Part shown: positions 50,683-59,207 of the stretch, piece after piece
How positions within the stretch are numbered: the first letter of the stretch is position 1
Layout of the letters: each line of letters begins with the position of its first letter
Assembly (NCBI GenBank): GCA_035536775.1
Contig: DATLNM010000037.1
Coordinates: 1-64,000 of the forward strand
DNA from: DATLNM01 sp035536775
GTDB lineage: Bacteria > Actinomycetota > CADDZG01 > WHSQ01
Length of the DNA: 64,000 nt
Direction of reading: 5' to 3'
Made by a program: the position numbers and the translations under genes
Notes under the pieces: model-generated
The model's database searches: none
What the model was told of the DNA's origin: nothing
The model's input: the letters and a program-made list of their open reading frames with translations, nothing else

Positions 50683-52011
50683 ATGGTGACGTCCGTCTCT
50701 TTCGGCGACGCGTGCCGGTATTGGGCGCGCCTTGGGTTCATCAATTTCGGCGGACCCGCGGGTCAGATCGCGATCATGCACGACGAGCTCGTCGATCGGC
50801 GAGGGTGGATCAGCAACTCGCGTTTCCTGCATGCCCTCAACTACTGCATGTTGCTTCCCGGCCCCGAGGCGCAGCAGCTCGCCATCTACATCGGGTGGCT
50901 CTTGAACGGGACACTCGGCGGCCTTGTGGCCGGGATCCTCTTCGTGCTCCCCGCGTTCTTCTTGATCCTGGGGCTCTCCTGGACCTACGCCGTTCATGGA
51001 GATATCGGGTGGGTAGCCGCCATCTTCTTCGGCCTGCGGTCGGTAGTCATAGGCATCGTCGCCGCTGCCGTTATCCGAGTTGGTGCGAAGGCGCTGGCCA
51101 ACGTCGCGTTGCAGACACTCGCGGTCGCGTCGTTCATCGCGATCTTCTTCGTGAAGGTCCCGTTCCCGTTCATCATCCTGGCTGCCGGTCTGATCGGCGC
51201 CGCCGGCGCACGCATCGCACCCAGGCTGTTTCCCGCACCGCACCACGGAGACGAAGACGACGACGCAGTGGAAGTGGATGCCGGGCCGAAACGAGGACAC
51301 CTATGGAGGAGTGTGCGGACGCTCGGCGTCGGACTTCTGATCTGGTGGGGGCCGCTCGCGATCGTCTTCATCGCTCGCGGCGGAAGCGACACGCTCACCA
51401 AAGAGGCGATCTTCTTCAGCCAGATGGCGATGGTCACTTTCGGCGGAGCGTACGCGGTGCTTGCGTACGTGAACCAGGCTGCAGTCCACCATTACGGTTG
51501 GCTGGAGCCTGGCCAGATGGTGACCGGCTTGGGCTTGGCCGAATCGACACCGGGGCCGTTGATCATGGTCACGCAGTTCGTCGGATTCATGGGCGCGTAC
51601 CGCTTCCCGGGAGGCCTCGATCCTGTTCTTGCCGGGATCCTCGGTGCGACCGTCACGGTGTGGGCGACGTTCGCGCCCTGCTTCCTGTGGATCTTCTTGG
51701 GCGCGCCGTATATCGAGCGCTTACGAGGCAACAAGACGCTGGGTTCAGCGCTCGCGGCGATCACGGCAGCGGTCGTTGGGGTTATCGCCAACCTTGCCGT
51801 CACCTTCGCGATCGCGGCGTTGTTCTCGGGCGTTCGTGGCGGGGCCCTCGGTCAGATCACGTTCCCGGTCCCCGTGCTGCCCTCGATCGATCCGTGGGCG
51901 GCGGTACTCGCGGCAGGCGCATTCATCGCCCTGTGGCGATTCCGTCTGAACGTCCTTTGGGTCGTGTCCACCGGGGCCCTAGCCGGTCTGGGGCGTGTCG
52001 CGTTTCAGTGA
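50683..52011 (+). CDS. chrA: Chromate transporter ChrA
   Basis: 442 residues from the ATG at 50683. Two homologous CHR domains are present. The first has RLGFINFGGPAGQIAIMHDELVDRRGWIS and NYCMLLPGPEAQQLAIYIGW. The second has MVTFGGAYAVLAYVNQAAVHHYGWL and GLAESTPGPLIMVTQFVGF. Long-chain ChrA proteins of this kind export chromate with 10-13 membrane helices. The linker between the domains is acidic. It follows the VOC protein and may share its transcript. Chromate resistance is inferred from the family. Confidence 0.9.
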   Translation: MVTSVSFGDACRYWARLGFINFGGPAGQIAIMHDELVDRRGWISNSRFLHALNYCMLLPGPEAQQLAIYIGWLLNGTLGGLVAGILFVLPAFFLILGLSWTYAVHGDIGWVAAIFFGLRSVVIGIVAAAVIRVGAKALANVALQTLAVASFIAIFFVKVPFPFIILAAGLIGAAGARIAPRLFPAPHHGDEDDDAVEVDAGPKRGHLWRSVRTLGVGLLIWWGPLAIVFIARGGSDTLTKEAIFFSQMAMVTFGGAYAVLAYVNQAAVHHYGWLEPGQMVTGLGLAESTPGPLIMVTQFVGFMGAYRFPGGLDPVLAGILGATVTVWATFAPCFLWIFLGAPYIERLRGNKTLGSALAAITAAVVGVIANLAVTFAIAALFSGVRGGALGQITFPVPVLPSIDPWAAVLAAGAFIALWRFRLNVLWVVSTGALAGLGRVAFQ

Positions 52012-52041
52012 GATGACGCCGCAGGTGTCGTGCTGCGATAG

Positions 52042-53208
52042 TTGGGCCCAGTGAGCGAGAGGGCGACAGGCAGGAAGACCGCAGCGCGCAAGGCAACGGC
52101 ACGCAAGCCAACGCGCCGTCGGTCCACGGACCCCTCACCTCCACCCGAAGTAGCGCAAGAGAGGGACCTCGAGGAGCGCTCGATCCCGTTCAGCACGGTG
52201 AGCATCATGCGCGTCGTCTTTGCTGTAGCTGGGGCGCTGTTGCTGCTGTACAGCCTCTACATCCTGCGAAGCGTTCTCGTACTCGTCTTCGTCGCGGCCT
52301 TCCTCGCGGTCGGTATAGACCCTGCGGTGTCAAAGCTCGAAGCGAGGGGTCTCAAACGAGGTGCTGCGGTAGCACTCATCATCGCGGGCATCGTCGTTTT
52401 CATAGTCGGGTTTTTCGCCGCGGTTGTTCCACCTCTCGTCACGCAGGTAACGAGCTTCGCGACGGACCTTCCTGAATATGTTCAGGACATCGCCGAGAGC
52501 AATCCTCGGATCCGCGACTACGTGAGGGACAACGACGTTGCTGAGAAGCTACGTGAGGCTACTGAGGATGCCCCCGCGAAGATCGCAGGATCGATAGGCG
52601 GCGTCTTGGGAGTCGCGGGTTCTGTGTTGTCGAGCATCTTCCGCGTCGTAACGATCATCGTGCTCACGATCTATTTCTCGTCGAGTCTCGCTCGCATCCG
52701 TGAGGGAGGCTTGATGCTGGTTCCCCGCAGCAAACGAGCGCGTGTCAAGGAGCTCTTGGATCCGATTCTCGAGAAGATCGGGGGCTACATCGCCGGCAAC
52801 ATCATCATCTCTCTGATAGCCGGGAGCCTCGCCTTCATCTTCTTGACGATCGCCGGCGTGCCCTTTCCGGTGGCCCTCGCTCTATGGGTGGCCATCGCGG
52901 ACCTGCTTCCGCTCGTAGGTGCGACGCTGGGGGCGATCCCCGCGGTCATCGTCGCGTTCTTCGTGTCGGCCCCGGTTGGTTTGGCCGCGTTGGTGTACTT
53001 CGTGCTCTATCAGCAGGTCGAGAACTATCTGATCGCCCCGCGCGTGATGACAAAGGCCGTCGACCTCTCGCCTGCAGCGGTCCTACTCGCGGCGCTCTCA
53101 GGGGCCGCGCTGCTTGGCTTCGTGGGCGCGCTCATGGCGATCCCCGCGGCCGCGGCCGTGAAGCTGATCGTCTACGAGGTGGTCCATCCTCATGTCGAGG
53201 AGAGCTGA
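52042..53208 (+). CDS. AI-2E family transporter
   Basis: 388 residues from a TTG at 52042; the GTG at 52051 is equally good. The first 45 residues are a basic tail (TGRKTAARKATARKPTRR). About eight helices follow, beginning RVVFAVAGALLLLYSLYIL, with FVAAFLAVGIDPAVSKLEARGLKRG typical of the family, then a soluble coiled segment, and the C-terminal PAAVLLAALSGAALLGFVGALMAIPAAAA block. The family includes TqsA (autoinducer-2 export) and Na+/H+ antiporters; the cargo here is unknown. The next gene overlaps it by 17 bp. Confidence 0.88.
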   Translation: MGPVSERATGRKTAARKATARKPTRRRSTDPSPPPEVAQERDLEERSIPFSTVSIMRVVFAVAGALLLLYSLYILRSVLVLVFVAAFLAVGIDPAVSKLEARGLKRGAAVALIIAGIVVFIVGFFAAVVPPLVTQVTSFATDLPEYVQDIAESNPRIRDYVRDNDVAEKLREATEDAPAKIAGSIGGVLGVAGSVLSSIFRVVTIIVLTIYFSSSLARIREGGLMLVPRSKRARVKELLDPILEKIGGYIAGNIIISLIAGSLAFIFLTIAGVPFPVALALWVAIADLLPLVGATLGAIPAVIVAFFVSAPVGLAALVYFVLYQQVENYLIAPRVMTKAVDLSPAAVLLAALSGAALLGFVGALMAIPAAAAVKLIVYEVVHPHVEES

Positions 53209-53833
53209 GCCCACGAAGGAGCATCGCCCGGGCAAGGATCTCCGAGAGAGGGGAGCCGCGGGCGTCGCGCTGATCGCCCTGAGTCCCGTCTTCGCGGTCT
53301 GCATCGTTGCGATCCGGGCGGAGGCGATGTTTCGTCAAGAGGCGCGCGGTCCCGTGTTCTTCCGAGAGAAGCGGATGGCGCGCGGGCGCGTTATCGAGCT
53401 CCTGAAGTTTCGGACCCTGACGGCCAGCGCGCTTGCATCGCTCGGCCCGGGCCCGACCCATATAGCGCGTCTCGAGGAGCAAGGGATGCTCACCGGGACC
53501 GGGCGCGTCCTTAAGAAGTGGTACCTCGACGAGCTGCCTCAGTTGTGGAACATCGTCAGGGGCGATATGGGGCTCATCGGAACCCGCCCCTACCCGATCG
53601 AGCTTTATGAAGCGGAGCTCGCCAGAGGCATCACCCGCAAACGAGACATGCCGACGGGGTTGATCGGGCCGGTGCAGGCCCACAAAGGGGCAACCGACGG
53701 ACGCAGCGACGTGGATCTGGACCTCGAGTACTGGGAGGAATACCGAACCGCGTCGGGGTCCCGCCTCCTGCGTATCGATCTCGGGATCGTGGCCCGCTCC
53801 CTGAAGGTGCAACTCGAGCATCGAGGTCTCTAA
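53192..53833 (+). CDS. Bacterial sugar transferase (undecaprenyl-phosphate glycosyl-1-phosphate type)
   Basis: 213 residues, the short PglC-like form. One N-terminal hydrophobic segment (GAAGVALIALSPVFAVCIV) acts as a re-entrant membrane anchor, followed by GPVFFREKRMARGR, LLKFRTL and WYLDELPQLWNIVRGDMGLIGTRPYP, the catalytic signature with the Asp-Glu pair. The enzyme starts lipid-linked glycan assembly. The usual Met after FRT is Leu here. The ATG overlaps the AI-2E gene end by 17 bp. No other glycan genes follow, so its pathway is encoded elsewhere. Confidence 0.87.
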   Translation: MSRRAEPTKEHRPGKDLRERGAAGVALIALSPVFAVCIVAIRAEAMFRQEARGPVFFREKRMARGRVIELLKFRTLTASALASLGPGPTHIARLEEQGMLTGTGRVLKKWYLDELPQLWNIVRGDMGLIGTRPYPIELYEAELARGITRKRDMPTGLIGPVQAHKGATDGRSDVDLDLEYWEEYRTASGSRLLRIDLGIVARSLKVQLEHRGL

Positions 53834-53899
53834 AGCGATCGCTAAAGGTTTCGGGGCTTCTGCCGATACCCCTTCCAAGAACCGGTTCTGGAGGATGAA

Positions 53900-55486
53900 G
53901 TGCCCCCGCAGACCAGCAGGTCAGAGGTGTCTTTGGGGACAAGCCGCGAACAAGACGTGGCTATCCCTTCTTTCGGCGCGTCCGGTGCGCCGCAGGCCTC
54001 TGACCTGACCTTGGATGTCACCGAAGCCGTCACTGTGGGCGAGGCGCTCAGCGCCAGCCGTGGGCTCTTGGCGCCGCTGTTCAATGCCGTCCCCGAGCTC
54101 ATCGTCGTCCTGGAGACCGAAAACACGTCTTCCGGCATCTTCTTCCGCTACGTCACTGCCAACAGTGCCTACCTGGCGATCACCGAGCTCCAGTCCGATG
54201 ACCTCCACGGCGAGCGACTCGATCTGCTCCCGCCGTCACTGGCGCCCGTGGCGAGCGAGCGATGCCTCCAGGCCATAGCCGAACACGGCCCTTTCCGGTA
54301 CGAGCAGGTCATACACAAGGGCTCCGACCGCCTCGTCTTGGACGCGACCGCTACGCCGATCTTCGATGCCGCCGGGACCTGCACGCACATCCTGTGGGTG
54401 GCGCGTGACATCACAGAGATGACCGACGCCGCCGAGTTGCTGAGGAAGAAAAGCGCCACCCTTCACCTCCTCCAGAAGGCGTCCGCCGCCGCCAACAAGG
54501 CCTCGTCGCTGGAAGAAGCCGTTCGTATCGTTCTCCGTCAGATCTGCCGGCACACCCAGTGGCCCACAGGTCATCTGTACACCGTCGGTGAATCCGGAGG
54601 CCTGTTCCCCACACCGGTTTGGCATCTCGAGAACCCAAAGGCCTTGGCGCACTTCCGCAAGGTGACCGAGACGACCGAGTTCGGGGTCGGCAGGGGTGTT
54701 GCAGGGTGGGCCCACCTGAGCGGTAATCCCCAGTGTGTCCGGGATGTCAGCGAGAACGAGCACTTCGAGCGCTCCGGGCTCGCGCGTGACCTCGGCCTGA
54801 AAGGCGCATACGCGTTCCCGATCTCCGTTGGGCGCAACGTTGTCGCCGTCCTCGAGTTCTTCTCTCGCGCTCCGGCCGATCTCGACGAGACGCTCCTGGA
54901 GGTCATGGACATGATCGGCAGTCAGCTCGCGCGTGTCGTCGAGCGCGATATCGCGCGCACGGCACTCGAGCAGAACGCGAAGAAGATGCTTACCCTTTCT
55001 CAGCGTGACGACCTGACGGGCCTCAACAACCGTCGCGGATTTATCAAGATGTCGCAGTTCCAGCTGAAGCTCGCGAAGAGGACCGGTAAGAGCCTCGCGC
55101 TGTTGTTCGTCGACCTCGACAACATGAAGGAGATCAACGATCAGCTGGGCCATAGCCACGGCGACCTTGCGCTTACGGATTTGTCGGCGATCCTGTGTGA
55201 AACGTTCCGCGAGTCAGACATCCTCTCGCGCGTGGGTGGCGACGAGTTCTGCGTGCTGCTGACCGAGGGCGGACCGGATTGCGCGCAACGGGCGCTGATC
55301 CGGCTCGACGATGCCGTGGGCGATTACAACGAGAACAAGGGCAGGCCGTTCGAACTTTCTCTCAGCGTCGGTGTTGCGAAGTACGACCCGCGTGACCCGG
55401 TGACGGTGGAAGAGCTCATCGACCGGGCCGACGGTGAGATGTATCGGGTCAAGGTCGAGAAGCGGGCGCTTGCGCAGGCAGACTGA
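53900..55486 (+). CDS. PAS-GAF-GGDEF diguanylate cyclase
   Basis: 528 residues from a GTG at 53900 with GGAGG six bases upstream. Residues about 55-175 are a PAS sensor, about 195-345 a GAF domain (VGRGVAGWAHLSG), and about 365-525 a GGDEF domain beginning RDDLTGLNNRRGF with active site RVGGDEFCVLL. The Asp-Asn metal and base contacts are intact, so cyclic di-GMP synthesis is expected. No EAL domain and no membrane helix are present, suggesting a cytosolic signal sensor. No RxxD inhibitory site is obvious. Confidence 0.92.
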   Translation: MPPQTSRSEVSLGTSREQDVAIPSFGASGAPQASDLTLDVTEAVTVGEALSASRGLLAPLFNAVPELIVVLETENTSSGIFFRYVTANSAYLAITELQSDDLHGERLDLLPPSLAPVASERCLQAIAEHGPFRYEQVIHKGSDRLVLDATATPIFDAAGTCTHILWVARDITEMTDAAELLRKKSATLHLLQKASAAANKASSLEEAVRIVLRQICRHTQWPTGHLYTVGESGGLFPTPVWHLENPKALAHFRKVTETTEFGVGRGVAGWAHLSGNPQCVRDVSENEHFERSGLARDLGLKGAYAFPISVGRNVVAVLEFFSRAPADLDETLLEVMDMIGSQLARVVERDIARTALEQNAKKMLTLSQRDDLTGLNNRRGFIKMSQFQLKLAKRTGKSLALLFVDLDNMKEINDQLGHSHGDLALTDLSAILCETFRESDILSRVGGDEFCVLLTEGGPDCAQRALIRLDDAVGDYNENKGRPFELSLSVGVAKYDPRDPVTVEELIDRADGEMYRVKVEKRALAQAD

Positions 55487-55511
55487 CCGTCGCCCGGAGT
55501 AAAACGCTAGG

Positions 55512-56624
55512 TCAGCGCGGGATGATCCGGTAGATGGCGTCGGGCGTCATGAAATAGAGCCACCCCTTGGGCCCCTTGGATACATCGACGATGCCGTCGT
55601 TCGCGTCGTAGATGATGCGGTCCGCGGTGATGCGCCGACCGGACTCGTCCATGACGAGCCGGTGGAGACGACCCGTCCCGAAGTCACCCATGTAAAGGGA
55701 GCCTGAAAGGCTCGCCATCCGGCCCGTGTACCAGAAGAGATCCGTCGGAACGATCGGAGGGGTCCATCTACGCAACGGCGCGATGGGGTTCGCCCCGCGT
55801 CCCTCGCCACCGCACTCGTACGACGCACCCCATCCGTAGTTGCCGCCGCGCGAAATGAGGTTCACTTCGTCGTCGCAACTCGGCCCGTTCTCACTCTCGT
55901 AGAGGATTCCGGTGCTCCGGTTAACGGCAAGTCCGAAGGGGTTCCGATGGCCATACGACCACACGGGGTTGGGCGCACCTGGTCTGGAGAACGGGTTGTC
56001 GGCTGGGATCGTGCCGTCGTCGTTGAGCCGCAGGATCTTCCCCAGCCGGTTATCCGTGGACTGTGCTTCCGCCGGATCGTGAGCCTCACCGGTTGAGACG
56101 AACAGCTTGTCCCCGATGAACTCGAGCTGTCCGCCGTTGTGATAGCCGGAGGCTGACGCGTCGATGCCCTTCACGATGATCTTGCGGTCCGTGCACCGGT
56201 TATCCGAGACGGTGAAGCGCACGACCCTGTTCTCGAGGGGGTCTGCGTTGGTGAAAAAGACATACAGCCAGCGGTTGTCCTTGAAGTCGGGATGGAGGGC
56301 AAGACCTAGAGCCCCCCTCTCGCCCGAGCTCGTGACGTCGAGTCGAGTGCATGCCCGATCGAGGAGATGGGGTCCCATCATCACCCTTATCTTCCCGCTG
56401 TTCTTTTCGGTGAAGAAGATCTTCTGAGTCCGCGGAACCCATGCCATATCCACGGGGAACGAGAGGTCCTCGCGAAAGGTCTGCACCCGGGCCCCCGTGG
56501 GCAGCGTGTCGGTCGAGAGCGCCCGGCGATGGTCGGCGGAGCCCGCCATCGTGGGTGCAGGTGGCGGCGCGAGCGCGATAGCGAGCATCACGAGGCATGC
56601 GATCACGGCACCCGACTTCAGCAC
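55512..56624 (-). CDS. Secreted PQQ-dependent sugar dehydrogenase-like protein
   Basis: 370 residues with an N-terminal signal peptide (AVIACLVMLAIALAPPP). The beta-propeller of glucose/sorbosone dehydrogenases is clear: VDMAWVPRTQKIFFTEKNSGKIRV, GERGALGLALHPDFKDNRWLYVFFT, YHNGGQLEFIGDKLFVSTGEAHD, GHRNPFGLAVNR and the GGNYGWGASYECGG block. These bind PQQ and Ca2+ and oxidise aldoses or other carbohydrates outside the cell. The substrate is unknown. It is divergent from tRNA-Ser(GCT) and monocistronic. Confidence 0.9.
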   Translation of the reverse strand: MLKSGAVIACLVMLAIALAPPPAPTMAGSADHRRALSTDTLPTGARVQTFREDLSFPVDMAWVPRTQKIFFTEKNSGKIRVMMGPHLLDRACTRLDVTSSGERGALGLALHPDFKDNRWLYVFFTNADPLENRVVRFTVSDNRCTDRKIIVKGIDASASGYHNGGQLEFIGDKLFVSTGEAHDPAEAQSTDNRLGKILRLNDDGTIPADNPFSRPGAPNPVWSYGHRNPFGLAVNRSTGILYESENGPSCDDEVNLISRGGNYGWGASYECGGEGRGANPIAPLRRWTPPIVPTDLFWYTGRMASLSGSLYMGDFGTGRLHRLVMDESGRRITADRIIYDANDGIVDVSKGPKGWLYFMTPDAIYRIIPR

Positions 56625-56662
56625 GCTCGAAGCCTAATGGGGGCGCTGGTTATGATAATCGT

Positions 56663-56751
56663 GGAGGCGTGCCCGAGCGGCCGAAGGGAGCGCACTGCTA
56701 ATGCGTTAAGGGGTGTAAACCCCTTCCGGGGTTCAAATCCCCGCGCCTCCG
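56663..56751 (+). tRNA. tRNA-Ser(GCT)
   Basis: An 89-nt class II tRNA. Acceptor GGAGGCG (56663-56669) pairs with CGCCTCC (56744-56750), discriminator G751. Anticodon stem GCGCA/TGCGT encloses CTGCTAA with anticodon GCT at 56697-56699. A long extra arm (TAAGGGGTGTAAACCCCTT) and T loop GTTCAAAT are present. It lies 54 bp before tRNA-Arg and is probably processed from the same transcript. Confidence 0.96.
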
Positions 56752-56805
56752 CGCTCATCGACAAGAACGGACGGCTGTTGATAGACGGTTAGAGTTCCAC
56801 CGCAC

Positions 56806-56879
56806 GCGCCCGTAGCTCAGTGGATTAGAGCGTCCGGCTACGGACCGGAAGGTCGGGGGTTCGAATCCCTCCGGGCGTA
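56806..56879 (+). tRNA. tRNA-Arg(ACG)
   Basis: A 74-nt tRNA. The acceptor pairs 56806-56812 with 56872-56878 (first pair G-U), discriminator A879. Anticodon stem TCCGG/CCGGA encloses CTACGGA with anticodon ACG at 56840-56842, the A34 tRNA that TadA converts to inosine. The T arm and acceptor 3' strand (56867-56879) are part of a direct repeat recurring at 62061. On the opposite strand the tail of the neighbouring large gene reads into it. Confidence 0.97.
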
Positions 56880-58636
56880 CTGTTGTTAGGACTTGCTACC
56901 TGACTCCAAGTAATACGCATCGCCGGGAATAGGACCTCAAACCAATGATGCTCTCCCCGATAGCGCGGCGGCACTTCGAAAGAAGCCTTGCCTGCCGAGT
57001 CAGATGCAGCTGCTCCCAGGTAGTGGTCATCCGCGTAGAACTGGATAGCGCGTCCCGTTATCGGAGACTCCGCGTCTGGATCCGTCAGTGTCGCCATCAC
57101 TGTCCGGTCGGCTCCCGGTTTGCCTACATCGATTGATGTGATCGTGTCCTCTTGTTCAACAACAAAGGGAGTGACCATCTCAGAGCCCGCGTATTCGGAT
57201 GGCCCCCCCTCGTATCGCGCGGAAAGAACGTATGAGCCAGGGCGCTCCCAAAGAAACATCTGGCAGACCGCGATACCGGAAGAGTCAGTGATGCCCTGCT
57301 CGCTAAAGACTTCAGCACCTCCCTCAGTCCTGAGACTGAAGGTGATCGAAGCACCCTCTATGGGGTTCCCGTCCTCATCGACCAGACTCGCAGAAAAAGT
57401 CGCGGCATCCGAGAACTGAGCGGAGTTCGGAGATGCCTGCTCAAACTCCAGGGTGGTTTCAGTCGGCACAGTAGGAGCCGAGATGCCCGGTAGCGATCCA
57501 TCCCATCGAAATACTCGGCCGTCTCGCGCCCCGAGATAGACCCGACCTTCGAGGAATCCAATGCTCCACGCGTCGTCCGGCACGGCTCCGATCCCCACGT
57601 AGTCACTCGGGCCAAGCTGGTCGAGGTCAACCTCACCGAATTCCATCGCCCCGTCCTGGAGGCGACGCAGAACGTAGGCAACCTCTCGTCCTGAATCATC
57701 CTTGCCTCCCGTAAGATCAACGGCTTGATCAACGATCGACAGCGCGTTCGACACCCCGTCGAAGCGCATCAACGTTCCCACTGATTCGGGGCGATCGCGA
57801 CGACTAAAGAACTGGCGCGCGATGTAAACCGCTTCACCAGCGACCACCTCATCCCGATAGCTGGGACCAGGTGCGCCGAGCGATAGAGGAGAGGGCGCCC
57901 AGTCTTGACCGTCATAGGACCAAGAGAGTTGCCTCGTCTGGTCGGAGAACCAAACCTTCCCGTTCGCTTGGACGAACCCGTAGCCCAGCAAGGGGCTAAC
58001 GACCTGCGTGGGGGGCTCGCAGGCCCACCGCCCCGCGAGTCCATCCCTGGTTCCCGCGACGACCTTCCCATCAAGGGGCCCACCGCATGAACTCAAAGAG
58101 CCCGTAGTGCCGAAGGCGCTTGCTGCAGCTGTCCCCACAAGGAAATAGTCATCAGGTCCGTGGCCGGCGACATCGAAGACGTGGGAAAGGCTGACACCGA
58201 CGGACTCGCGATCGGCCCACGAGTCAGCTGTGCGAACCGCGAACTCGGGGCCTTCGACTCGCCCATGAGCATCGGCAAAGGGGGTGAAGAGTGACCCTCC
58301 AATGTTCTTGAAGAGGCCGATCTCCTCGGTGGCAGCAACGTGTTCGGTAACCCATTCGGACACGGAAGGGTCCCAAGCCGCGATCGTGATGGGCCCGGTG
58401 TTGGCCGCAAAGTCACCGTAACCGGCATAAAGGCGTCCCTCAAAACCTTCGAGGGTGTGGATCGTCCTTGCATGTTGCGTCGGTTGATCTGGCGCGGTCG
58501 GGTGGAGCGGAAGCAGGGTCCAAGACTCCCCGGCGTGGGCAGCCGGGGGGCCTGGCACGATGCAGCTGAGAGTCAGAAAAGTCAGAACCAGCAGGGTCCG
58601 ACACACGCCGCGGCGCATTCGCTTGGGAATCTTCAT
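56825..58636 (-). CDS. Secreted beta-propeller/Ig-like protein whose tail reads into tRNA-Arg
   Basis: 603 residues. The signal peptide core is RTLLVLTFLTLSCIVPG, cleaved near AHA-GES. Residues about 45-400 look like a beta-propeller or BNR-type exported sensor (LEGFEGRLYAGYGDF, GFLEGRVYLGARDGRVFRW). About 410-580 are two Ig-like/invasin-type domains (LVDEDGNPIEGASITFSLRT). The last 18 or so residues (SRTL-ending) are encoded antisense to tRNA-Arg(ACG), so the stop is not native to a normal gene end. The codon choice has more A/T in third positions than the flanks. Function is unknown; it may be surface adhesion or sensing. Confidence 0.75.
   Translation of the reverse strand: MKIPKRMRRGVCRTLLVLTFLTLSCIVPGPPAAHAGESWTLLPLHPTAPDQPTQHARTIHTLEGFEGRLYAGYGDFAANTGPITIAAWDPSVSEWVTEHVAATEEIGLFKNIGGSLFTPFADAHGRVEGPEFAVRTADSWADRESVGVSLSHVFDVAGHGPDDYFLVGTAAASAFGTTGSLSSCGGPLDGKVVAGTRDGLAGRWACEPPTQVVSPLLGYGFVQANGKVWFSDQTRQLSWSYDGQDWAPSPLSLGAPGPSYRDEVVAGEAVYIARQFFSRRDRPESVGTLMRFDGVSNALSIVDQAVDLTGGKDDSGREVAYVLRRLQDGAMEFGEVDLDQLGPSDYVGIGAVPDDAWSIGFLEGRVYLGARDGRVFRWDGSLPGISAPTVPTETTLEFEQASPNSAQFSDAATFSASLVDEDGNPIEGASITFSLRTEGGAEVFSEQGITDSSGIAVCQMFLWERPGSYVLSARYEGGPSEYAGSEMVTPFVVEQEDTITSIDVGKPGADRTVMATLTDPDAESPITGRAIQFYADDHYLGAAASDSAGKASFEVPPRYRGEHHWFEVLFPAMRITWSQVASPNNSTPGGIRTPDLPVRSRTL
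56867..56884. repeat. Direct repeat, left copy (tRNA-Arg 3' end), putative attL
   Basis: CCCTCCGGGCGTACTGTT. It spans the 3' half of the tRNA-Arg T stem, the acceptor 3' strand, discriminator and five bases beyond. A copy lacking one G recurs at 62061-62077. tRNA 3' ends are the commonest integration targets of tyrosine-recombinase islands. Confidence 0.7.
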
Positions 58637-58676
58637 AGCCGTCTCGCTAACTCGCGCTATTCGAAATCTTCCGCCG

Positions 58677-59165
58677 CTAACGCCGGACTCCAGCCTTGTA
58701 GGTGAAGGTCGCGGCGACTCCGCCTGGAGGCGTCATCCCTCCATCAGCGAACATGCAAACGATCGCTTTCTCAGCGGTCCTGGGAACCAATCCCTTCTCA
58801 CCCGCGGTATTGCGATCCGCGTACGTCCTGTTCGCCGGAGATGTGGACGGGTCCAGGTCGCCGAAGTCGTAGTAGAAAGTGATGTCGAGGTCAACAGTGC
58901 CTTGCCCCCCGGTCGGCTCGAGCACGAAGCGCTTGTTCCAGGTAGCGGAGTCGATATCGAAGACGTAGCCCGTCACACCATTGATCGCACCATTCGATGC
59001 GATCGCCAACCTCCTAGCCAGACCTGGGTAGCACGTACCGTCCGGGTAGGTAGCCGATATAGCCACGCTGCCTTCGACTCTCTGACCTGTTTGTGCTGCC
59101 TGCGACGCCAACGGCACCAACGCAACCACGGTGGCCAGCCCAACTGCGCTAAACATCCTTCTCAT
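58677..59165 (-). CDS. Small secreted protein, unknown
   Basis: 162 residues with a signal peptide (MFSAVGLATVVALVPLASQAA). The mature part is probably all beta-sheet with one Cys pair (TCYPG and IVCMF) and an acidic ITFYYDFGDLDPSTS segment. No enzyme motif is visible. It is on the same strand as the propeller/Ig protein and the sialidase-like protein of the same segment, 42 bp after the latter, and the three may form an operon. I do not recognise a family. Confidence 0.65.
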   Translation of the reverse strand: MRRMFSAVGLATVVALVPLASQAAQTGQRVEGSVAISATYPDGTCYPGLARRLAIASNGAINGVTGYVFDIDSATWNKRFVLEPTGGQGTVDLDITFYYDFGDLDPSTSPANRTYADRNTAGEKGLVPRTAEKAIVCMFADGGMTPPGGVAATFTYKAGVRR

Positions 59166-59207
59166 TTCAGCCTCCTGTCCGCACGGTCGCCCGCGCGTTA
59201 CCGGCGA

